Positions 1 through 5,671 of a DNA stretch of 5,671 bases are shown here, piece by piece. The position numbers and the translations under genes were made by a program. A model generated the notes under the pieces. That model saw only the letters and a program-made list of their open reading frames with translations, did no database searches and was not told the DNA's origin. Every line of letters starts with the position of its first letter. Within the stretch, counting starts at the first letter, position 1. Source of the stretch: Actinomycetes bacterium (GTDB lineage: Bacteria; Actinomycetota; Actinomycetes; JAJYSQ01); contig JAJYSQ010000150.1 in assembly GCA_021793495.1 (NCBI GenBank), forward strand, positions 1-5,671. The letters are read 5' to 3'.

Positions 1-910
1 GGTACAGCACCGCCATCCGCACGCTGACCCCGTTGGCGACCTGCTCGACGACCACCGAGCGGGTCGAGTCCGCGGCCTCGGCGCTGATCTCCAACCCGCG
101 GTTCATCGGCCCCGGGTGCAGCACCAGCGCGTGCGGTGCGAGCAGCCCCAGTCGCCGGGCGTCCAGACCGTACCGGCGGCTGTACTCGCGCTCCGACGGG
201 AAGTATGCGGCGTCCATCCGCTCCCGCTGCACCCGCAGCATCATCACCGCGTCCACGCTGGGCAGCACCGCGTCCAGGTCGTACCCCATGGCCACCGGCC
301 ACTCGTCGGTGCCGACCGGGATCAACGTGGGCGGGCCGACCAGGGTGACGTGCGCCCCCAGCGTGGTCAGCAGCCGGACGTTGGATCGGGCCACGCGGCT
401 GTGCAGGATGTCGCCGACGATGGCCACGTGCCGCCCGGCGAGGTCTCCCACCCCGCCCGACAGGTGCCGGCGCAGGGTGTACGCGTCGAGCAGCGCCTGG
501 GTGGGGTGCTCGTGCGTCCCGTCCCCGGCGTTGAGCACGCAGGCCCGGACCCACCCGGCGTGCGCCAGCCGGTGCGGCGCCCCGGCGGAGGGGTGACGGA
601 CCACGACCGCGTCCGCGCCCATCGCCTCCAGGGTCAGCGCGGTGTCCTTCAGGCTCTCGCCCTTGGACACGCTCGAGCCCTTGGCCGAGAAGCTGATCAC
701 GTCCGCCGACAGCCGCTTGGCCGCGGCCTCGAAGGAGATCCTCGTCCGGGTGGAGTCCTCGTAGAACAGGTTGACCACGGTGCGGCCGCGCAGGGTCGGC
801 AGCTTCTTGATCGGGCGCTCGGCCAGCGCAGCCATCTCCGCGGCGGTGTCCAGGACCAGCAGGGCGTCGTCGCGGGACAGGTCGTCGGCGCAGAGCAGGT
901 GCCGGGTCAC
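1..910 (-). CDS. pyrB: Aspartate carbamoyltransferase catalytic subunit (partial, 3' end outside window)
   Basis: PyrB condenses carbamoyl phosphate with L-aspartate to give N-carbamoyl-aspartate, the first committed step of pyrimidine synthesis in the cytosol. I translated 303 codons from a GTG at 910-908. The carbamoyl-phosphate site [13 protein letters not shown] is at residues 49-61. The mobile 80s loop (SVSKGES, 80-86) supplies the catalytic Lys. [12 protein letters not shown] (132-143) and HPGPMNRG (265-272) are the other family signatures, so both the N-terminal carbamoyl-phosphate domain and the C-terminal aspartate domain are present. The family is usually about 310-320 residues, so only about the last 10 are missing beyond the left edge. 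The GTG start overlaps the pyrR stop in GTGA (910-907), which implies translational coupling and therefore indirect control through the PyrR hairpin. All visible active-site motifs are intact. Identification is very secure. Confidence 0.97.
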   Translation of the reverse strand, partial: MTRHLLCADDLSRDDALLVLDTAAEMAALAERPIKKLPTLRGRTVVNLFYEDSTRTRISFEAAAKRLSADVISFSAKGSSVSKGESLKDTALTLEAMGADAVVVRHPSAGAPHRLAHAGWVRACVLNAGDGTHEHPTQALLDAYTLRRHLSGGVGDLAGRHVAIVGDILHSRVARSNVRLLTTLGAHVTLVGPPTLIPVGTDEWPVAMGYDLDAVLPSVDAVMMLRVQRERMDAAYFPSEREYSRRYGLDARRLGLLAPHALVLHPGPMNRGLEISAEAADSTRSVVVEQVANGVSVRMAVLY

Positions 911-1548
911 GCCGGACCCCCCGCCATCCGGGTCTGTGCATGACCGAGCAGCACCGCGTCCACCCCGTCGGTCTCGGCGAGCCGGACCGCGACCGTCTCC
1001 TGCAGCGACGTGGGCAGGTTCTTGCCCACGTAGTCGGCGCGGATCGGCAGCTGGCGGTGCCCGCGGTCGACCAGCACGGCCAGCTGCACGGCCCGCGGTC
1101 GGCCGAGGTCGCCGATCGCGTCCAGCGCGGCTCGCACGGTGCGTCCGGAGAACAGCACGTCGTCGACCAGCACCACCACCACCACCTCGTCGATGCCGCC
1201 GTCGGGCACATGGGTGCGGCCCAGGGTTCGAGCCGGACGCAGTCGCAGGTCGTCGCGGTACATCGTGATGTCCAACGTCCCGGCCGAGACCGCGGGGGCC
1301 TGCGGGTCGATCGCGGCCAGCCGTTCACCCAGCCGCTGCGCCAGCGCCACCCCGCGGGTGGGGATGCCCAGCAGGACCAGGTCGCGCAGGCCCTGGTTGC
1401 GCTCCACGATCTCGTGGGCGATCCGGGTCAGCACCCGCGCGATGTCCGCGGCGTCCAGCACGGTACGCGGCGGTAGGAGACCGGGCGCGAGATCCTCGGG
1501 CGTGCCATCGTCGAGCACAGGATCTTCCGGCGTGGCAGGCACAGTCAT
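907..1548 (-). CDS. pyrR: Bifunctional pyr operon RNA-binding regulator / uracil phosphoribosyltransferase
   Basis: PyrR senses UMP/UTP and binds a conserved hairpin in pyr mRNA to repress the operon. Many homologues also convert uracil plus PRPP to UMP. The product is 213 aa with a type I phosphoribosyltransferase fold. The PRPP-binding motif [16 protein letters not shown] is at residues 127-142, preceded by a beta strand of five consecutive valines (122-126). Other family blocks are [15 protein letters not shown] (59-73), [10 protein letters not shown] (92-101) and [18 protein letters not shown] (160-177). About 25 N-terminal residues precede the usual family start ([17 protein letters not shown], from 31) and look unstructured ([17 protein letters not shown]). 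The ATG at 1548 has a strong AAGGAGGT only 3 nt upstream; the GTG two codons later would be spaced better, so the start could be either. First gene of the pyr operon; its target hairpin lies just upstream. The identification is secure and the regulatory mode is inferred. Confidence 0.97.
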   Translation of the reverse strand: MTVPATPEDPVLDDGTPEDLAPGLLPPRTVLDAADIARVLTRIAHEIVERNQGLRDLVLLGIPTRGVALAQRLGERLAAIDPQAPAVSAGTLDITMYRDDLRLRPARTLGRTHVPDGGIDEVVVVVLVDDVLFSGRTVRAALDAIGDLGRPRAVQLAVLVDRGHRQLPIRADYVGKNLPTSLQETVAVRLAETDGVDAVLLGHAQTRMAGGPA

Positions 1549-1551
1549 CCG

Positions 1552-1559
1552 ACCTCCTT
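1552..1559 (-). promoter_or_regulatory. Strong Shine-Dalgarno of pyrR
   Basis: The minus strand reads AAGGAGGT, fully complementary to the anti-Shine-Dalgarno of 16S rRNA. It starts directly after the last base of the PyrR hairpin stem (1560). The distance to the ATG at 1548 is only 3 nt, and to the GTG at codon 3 it is 9 nt. Being flush with the hairpin, it should become inaccessible when PyrR is bound. Confidence 0.85.
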
Positions 1560-1579
1560 GCCCGCCTCACAGGACGGGC
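1560..1579 (-). promoter_or_regulatory. PyrR-binding RNA hairpin in the pyr operon leader
   Basis: The minus-strand RNA reads GCCCG, loop UCCUGUGAGG, CGGGC: a perfect 5-bp GC stem closing a 10-nt loop. The PyrR binding-loop core known from Bacillus is UCCNGNGAGG, and all eight fixed positions match here. There is no downstream terminator or antiterminator pair as in Bacillus; instead the stem abuts the pyrR Shine-Dalgarno. That arrangement matches the translational-repression mechanism reported for Mycobacterium smegmatis. Expected behaviour: with UMP/UTP high, PyrR clamps the hairpin and blocks ribosome access to pyrR, and through the GTGA overlap to pyrB. The sequence and pairing are seen directly; binding and mechanism are inferred from the family. 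Confidence 0.88.
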
Positions 1580-1581
1580 CA

Positions 1582-1653
1582 TTAAAGGATGTCCGAGCAC
1601 CGGGCCGGCACGGTGTGGCGTGGTGCGAGCCTGGTGCGTACGGCGTCGAGCAT
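1582..1653 (-). other. Possible 23-codon leader ORF upstream of pyrR
   Basis: An ATG at 1653-1651 opens a 23-codon frame beginning MLDAVRTRL and ending SDIL with TAA at 1584-1582, two bases before the PyrR hairpin. A TANNNT-type hexamer TACGGT lies at 1658-1663, four bases before the ATG. There is no good Shine-Dalgarno, only a weak GGTGA too close to the ATG, so translation would have to be weak or near-leaderless. The composition (Arg, Ala, Pro rich) is what GC-rich noncoding DNA gives by chance. It is listed because of its position, not because it looks like a typical protein. No function is claimed. Confidence 0.2.
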
Positions 1654-1720
1654 CGTCACCGTAGCACCCCCGAAGATGGTCACCGCGCGTGCTGAACCAA
1701 CCCCGACTCACCGCACGGGC

Positions 1721-1749
1721 TTGACGATTCGGTCACTCTGCGTGAACAT
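1721..1749 (+). promoter_or_regulatory. Candidate bldD promoter
   Basis: TTGACG at 1721-1726 matches the -35 consensus at five of six positions. Seventeen bases later GAACAT (1744-1749) offers a poor -10, keeping the A at position 2 and the final T; nearby alternatives AACATA and CATATC are no better. Transcription would then start near 1756, giving a leader of about 38 nt before the bldD ATG. The operator at 1732-1746 lies between and partly over these boxes, as expected for a repressor that excludes RNA polymerase. The -35 is reasonably convincing; the -10 is tentative. Confidence 0.5.
1732..1746 (+). promoter_or_regulatory. BldD operator (autoregulatory BldD box)
   Basis: The 15-mer gTCACTCTGCGTGAa is an inverted repeat, TCAC-N5-GTGA, that fits the BldD consensus nTnACnCWGnGTnAn at every specified base, including the central C, W and G. 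It is centred 55 bp upstream of the bldD ATG and sits inside the candidate promoter. BldD of Streptomyces coelicolor is known to repress its own gene, so autorepression is the straightforward reading. The same site lies about 185 bp upstream of pyrR on the other strand, too far for direct occlusion of pyrR translation signals but inside the shared promoter region. Confidence 0.82.
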
Positions 1750-1793
1750 ATCTCGGAGGTCACCGACCCCAGTCATCACTGCAGGGGGCAATC

Positions 1794-2285
1794 ATGTCGT
1801 CGGACTATGCCAAAGCGCTCGGCGCCCGCCTGCGGGCGATCCGTACCCAGCAGGGGTTGTCCCTGCATGGGGTGGAGGAGAAGTCGAAGGGGCGGTGGAA
1901 GGCCGTGGTCATCGGCTCGTACGAGCGCGGGGACCGTGCGGTCACCGTGCAGCGGATGGCCGAGCTGGCCGAGTTCTACGGCGTCCCCGTCTCGGAGCTG
2001 CTGCCGGACGCCGCTCCGGGGGCGGCCGCCGAGCCCGCACCCCGGCTCATCCTCGACCTGGAGAGGATCTCGGCGATCCCCGCGGAGAAGGCCGGCCCGC
2101 TCGCCCGGTACACCTCGACGATCCAGGCGCAGCGCGGGGACTACAACGGCCGGGTCCTGTCGATCCGCCAGGACGACCTGCGCACCCTCGCGGTGATCTA
2201 CGACCAGAGCCCCAGCTCGTTGACCGAGCAGCTGATCACCTGGGGGGTGCTGGACCCGGATGCGCGTCGCGCCCTGCACGCCTGA
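1794..2285 (+). CDS. bldD: BldD, cyclic di-GMP-responsive developmental repressor
   Basis: BldD is the master repressor of sporulation genes in Streptomyces and relatives. Cyclic di-GMP, as a tetramer, bridges two BldD protomers and enables DNA binding during vegetative growth. The product is 163 aa, against about 167 in S. coelicolor. Residues 8-70 form a Cro/C1-type helix-turn-helix (RLRAIRTQQGLSLHGVEEKS, then SYERGDRAVTVQRMAELA). An Ala/Pro linker lies at 72-83 and the C-terminal domain at 84-163. The cyclic di-GMP signature RxD-X8-RxxD is intact as R114-G-D116 and R125-Q-D-D128, with the same numbering as in S. coelicolor. The ATG at 1794 is preceded by AGGGGG with 5-nt spacing, and the N-terminus (MSSDYAKALGARLR) aligns with the family start. 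The gene is monocistronic, divergent from pyrR and convergent with nusB; a BldD box sits in its own promoter. Its last bases, including the stop, are duplicated downstream. Confidence 0.97.
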   Translation: MSSDYAKALGARLRAIRTQQGLSLHGVEEKSKGRWKAVVIGSYERGDRAVTVQRMAELAEFYGVPVSELLPDAAPGAAAEPAPRLILDLERISAIPAEKAGPLARYTSTIQAQRGDYNGRVLSIRQDDLRTLAVIYDQSPSSLTEQLITWGVLDPDARRALHA

Positions 2286-2324
2286 GCCCCAACCCGTGAG
2301 TAGCCCCCTGCACGCCTGAGCCCC
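2272..2324. repeat. 19-bp direct repeat duplicating the end of bldD
   Basis: CCCTGCACGCCTGAGCCCC occurs at 2272-2290 and again at 2306-2324, identical over 19 bp, with a 15-bp spacer (period 34 bp). The first copy encodes the last BldD residues (LHA) and its TGA stop; the second lies entirely in the gap before the nusB stop. This looks like a small tandem duplication, or a slippage event whose flank has diverged. No further copies were noticed in the window. Confidence 0.9.
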
Positions 2325-2328
2325 GGTA

Positions 2329-2739
2329 TCACGGCACCAGCGTGGGCTTGATCTCCCGCACCCGGGCCAGCAGCCCGTTGACGAACCCCGGCGACTCGCT
2401 GGTGGACAGCGACTGAGCCAGCTCGACCGCCTCGCTGATCGCGACCGGGTCCGGCACGTCGTCGGCCCACAGCAGCTCGTACACCCCCAGACGGAGCACC
2501 ACGCGGTCCACCGCCGGCATCCGGTCCACGGCCCACCCCTGGCTGTAGGTGGCCAGCAGCTGGTCGATCTGCTCGGCGTGGGCCACCACCCCCTCGACCA
2601 GGGTGCGGGTGTACGGGTTCAGCGGCGGATGTGCCTCGGCCGCCCGGTCGGCGAGGGTGGTCAGCGGGTCCACGCCACGGGCCTCGGACTCGAACAGCAC
2701 GTCCAGGGCGCGTTTGCGGGCCTTGCTACGGGCGCCCAC
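2329..2739 (-). CDS. nusB: Transcription antitermination factor NusB
   Basis: NusB binds boxA RNA together with NusE (ribosomal protein S10) and helps form the antitermination complex on rRNA operons. The 136-aa, mostly helical product has the usual family length. The Arg/Lys-rich start (ARSKARKRALDVLFESEA, residues 3-20) is the RNA-binding first helix; WAVDRMPAVDRVVLRLGVYE (69-88) and AISEAVELAQSLSTSESPGF (99-118) are the classic NusB blocks. The start is GTG at 2739-2737, placed by alignment to the family. The upstream sequence shows no convincing Shine-Dalgarno, and the start follows the efp stop by only 15 nt, so translation probably depends on ribosomes leaving efp. It is the last visible gene of the aro-efp-nusB operon and converges on bldD. 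Confidence 0.96.
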   Translation of the reverse strand: MGARSKARKRALDVLFESEARGVDPLTTLADRAAEAHPPLNPYTRTLVEGVVAHAEQIDQLLATYSQGWAVDRMPAVDRVVLRLGVYELLWADDVPDPVAISEAVELAQSLSTSESPGFVNGLLARVREIKPTLVP

Positions 2740-2754
2740 GGTGGCCGGGCCGAC

Positions 2755-3318
2755 TCAGCCGTTGACGCGGCCGAGGTAGGCACCGGTACGGGTGTCCACC
2801 TTGACCTTCTCGCCGGTGGTGAGGAACAGCGGCACGCCGATCTCGTACCCGGTCTCCAGGGTCGCTGGCTTGGTCCCCCCGGTGGACCGGTCGCCCTGCA
2901 GGCCAGGCTCGGTGTAGGTGATGACCAGCTCGACCGAGGCGGGCAGCTCCAGGTAGATGGGGCTGGCCTCGTGCTGGGCGACGACCGCCTCCTGGTTCTC
3001 CAGCAGGAAGTTCGCCGCCTCGCCGACGGTGGCCTCGGGCACGGTGACCTGCTCGAAAGTCTCGGTGTCCATGAACACGAAGTCGTTGCCGTCCTTGTAC
3101 AGGAACGTCATGCTGCGCTTGTCCACGGTGGCCGTGTCCACCTTGACCCCGGCGTTGAACGTCTTGTCGACCACCTTGCCGGACAGCACGTTCTTCAGCT
3201 TCGTCCGTACGAAGGCACCGCCTTTGCCGGGTTTGACGTGCTGGAACTCCACGACGGTCCACAGCTGGCCGTCGAGGTTGAGTACCAGGCCGTTCTTCAG
3301 GTCGTTGGTGCTGGCCAC
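2755..3318 (-). CDS. efp: Translation elongation factor P
   Basis: EF-P binds between the ribosomal P and E sites and relieves stalling at polyproline stretches. The product is 187 aa, exactly the family norm, with an N-terminal KOW-like domain (about 1-62) and two OB-fold domains (about 66-125 and 130-187). The closing signature [18 protein letters not shown] is followed by [13 protein letters not shown]. The start is GTG at 3318-3316 ([10 protein letters not shown] follows), chosen by alignment and by AGGAGA about 8 nt upstream; the open frame extends further upstream but would run into the peptidase gene. The domain I tip reads [10 protein letters not shown] with the functional lysine at position 32. 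Actinobacterial EF-Ps usually carry PGKGP, so Gly34 replaces the customary Pro. It lies downstream of the M24 peptidase and directly upstream of nusB. Confidence 0.97.
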   Translation of the reverse strand: MASTNDLKNGLVLNLDGQLWTVVEFQHVKPGKGGAFVRTKLKNVLSGKVVDKTFNAGVKVDTATVDKRSMTFLYKDGNDFVFMDTETFEQVTVPEATVGEAANFLLENQEAVVAQHEASPIYLELPASVELVITYTEPGLQGDRSTGGTKPATLETGYEIGVPLFLTTGEKVKVDTRTGAYLGRVNG

Positions 3319-3382
3319 GGGTCGGTTCTCCTGCACGCGGGTCGGCGCCCGCCCTGGGCCTCCCGCGCCATCGGCACGGTTC

Positions 3383-4464
3383 TCAACCCAGGACGAGCAG
3401 GTCCTTGGTGGTGGTGGTGAGCAGCTCAGGACCGCCTGGACGGACCACGAGGGTGTCCTCGATGCGGACCCCACCCCGACCCGGGAGGTACACCCCCGGT
3501 TCGACGGTCAGCGGCACACGATCTGTCAGTGTAGCCGGGGAGGAGGCGGCCAGCAGCGGCTCCTCGTGGACCTCCAGCCCGACGCCGTGGCCCAGGCCGT
3601 GGCCGAACGCCTCGCCGTACCCGGCCTGCTCGATCATCCGGCGGGCCGCGGCGTCGACGTCGGCGGCCCGGGCCCCCGGGGCCAGTGCCGCGGTCCCGGC
3701 CTGCTGGGCGGTGCGTACGAGCTCGTACAGCTCGGCCTGCCACTGCTCCGGCGCGGCACCGACCAGGACCGTACGGGTGCAGTCCGCGTGGTACCCCCCG
3801 ACCTGGCCGCCGAAGTCGATCGTGACCAGCTCCCCGCGGCCCACCGGCCGGTCGCACGGCTCGTGGTGCGGCATGGCCCCGTGCGGACCAGCAGCCACGA
3901 TCGTGGGAAAGCCGACCGCGTCGGCGCCGTGCTCGACGAGCAGCCGTTCCAGGCGCCGGGCGATCCGCCGCTCGCTCTGCCCGACGGTCAGCCCGCCCAG
4001 CAGGTCGGTCAGCGCGGCGTCCCCGGCGGCCGTGGCCCGGCCCAGCAGCTCCAGCTCCGTGTCGTCCTTGACCGTCCTCAGGGCCTCGACGGCCCGTCCC
4101 AGGCTGGTCCAGGTCACGGTGGGCGATGCCTGCTCGACGGCCCGGGCGTCGTCGATGCTGAGCACGTGGGTCTCGTACCCGGCCCGGGCGACCTGCTCGC
4201 GCTCGACCCGCTCGGCCAGGGACGCTGCGACCCCCCGGGCCAGCAGCACCTCGACGTCGGAGGCCTGTTCGGCGGCGGCCACCGCGTACCGGGAGTCGGT
4301 GGCCAGCACCGCGGTGCTGGCGGTGACGAGCAGGGCGGCGTTGGACCCGGTGAACCCGGTCAGGTAGCGGACGTTCACCCGGTGGGTGATCAGCGCCGCG
4401 TCGAGGTCCTGCTCGGCGAGCAGGGCGCGCAGCCGGTCACGGCGCACCGCATGCTGCTGGGGCA

Positions 4465-4465
<1 letters not shown>
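3383..4465 (-). CDS. pepQ: M24-family metallopeptidase, Xaa-Pro aminopeptidase/dipeptidase type
   Basis: Enzymes of this group cleave Xaa-Pro bonds (prolidase or aminopeptidase P type) with a dinuclear metal centre. The 360-aa product has a creatinase-like N-terminal domain (about 8-130; [16 protein letters not shown] at 32-47) and a C-terminal pita-bread domain (about 135-355). All five metal ligands can be placed: Asp217 (TIDFGG), Asp228 (YHADCTR), His293 ([14 protein letters not shown]), Glu322 (TVEPGVY) and Glu336 (VRIEDT). His200 and His300 are the usual substrate-side histidines. There is no signal peptide, so it is cytosolic. The ATG at 4465 shares its A with the aroQ stop (TGATG) and has GAGGAG 4 nt upstream, so translation is coupled to aroQ. 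The family is secure; whether the substrate is a dipeptide (PepQ) or a longer peptide (PepP-like) cannot be read from the sequence, so the symbol is provisional. Confidence 0.92.

Positions 4466-5671
<1,206 letters not shown>

Noticed and set aside
116..943. Plus-strand open frame of 275 codons opposite pyrB
   Set aside because: It is a His/Gln/Val-rich mirror of the well-conserved pyrB frame with no domain-like features.
1680..1692. Second BldD-box-like sequence TCACCGCGCGTGC nearer the pyr leader
   Set aside because: It keeps the AC-N5-GT spacing but lacks the central C and W and the final A of the consensus; such partial matches are expected by chance.
1761..1776. Another possible BldD half-site pair around CACCGACCCCAGTCAT
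   Set aside because: The spacing between the AC and GT elements is 4 rather than 5 and the outer T is absent.
3337..3352. Small hairpin GCGGG-CGCCGA-CCCGC upstream of efp as a terminator or riboregulator
   Set aside because: The 5-bp stem has no T-run and lies just before the efp ribosome site; GC-rich sequence gives such stems often, so it does not stand as a feature.
3319..3474. Longer N-terminus for EF-P from an upstream in-frame start
   Set aside because: The extension overlaps the peptidase reading frame, has no family similarity, and the GTG at 3318 gives exactly the normal 187-aa protein with a Shine-Dalgarno.

Overview
The window comes from a GC-rich actinomycete (Actinomycetota). 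GTG starts are frequent, genes are tightly packed with stop/start overlaps, and I found no TTA codon in the genes. It holds a near-canonical BldD, the developmental regulator of Streptomyces-like actinomycetes that is typically absent from mycobacteria. Nothing in the gene content suggests a mobile or accessory island: this is conserved core chromosome in the familiar aro-efp-nusB / bldD / pyr neighbourhood. I would not name a genus from this stretch.

Layout, right to left. A minus-strand operon enters from the right edge: aroB (partial, C-terminal two thirds), aroQ, an M24 Xaa-Pro peptidase, efp and nusB. aroB/aroQ overlap by 4 bp (GTGA) and aroQ/peptidase by 1 bp (TGATG), efp follows after 64 nt and nusB after 15 nt, so co-transcription is likely. 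nusB converges on bldD (plus strand) across a 43-nt gap that carries a 19-bp direct repeat of the end of bldD. bldD in turn diverges from a second minus-strand operon, pyrR-pyrB, across a 245-nt intergenic region. pyrB runs off the left edge about 10 residues before its expected end.

The divergent intergenic region is the most informative part. On the bldD side there is a complete match to the BldD operator consensus lying within a candidate promoter, which predicts autorepression by BldD bound to cyclic di-GMP. On the pyr side, a 5-bp stem whose 10-nt loop is an exact match to the PyrR RNA-binding core sits directly against an ideal Shine-Dalgarno sequence, which predicts PyrR-dependent translational repression of the pyr operon, as described in mycobacteria. 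A possible 23-codon leader ORF ends 2 nt before that hairpin.

Together the window covers shikimate-pathway steps 2 and 3 (aroB, aroQ), proline-related peptide turnover and polyproline translation (M24 peptidase, EF-P), transcription antitermination (NusB), developmental control (BldD) and the regulated start of pyrimidine synthesis (PyrR, PyrB). I see no wholly new system. The items most worth a second look are the two regulatory elements, the leader ORF, the palindromic low-complexity tail of aroQ, the duplicated end of bldD, and the EF-P loop variant.
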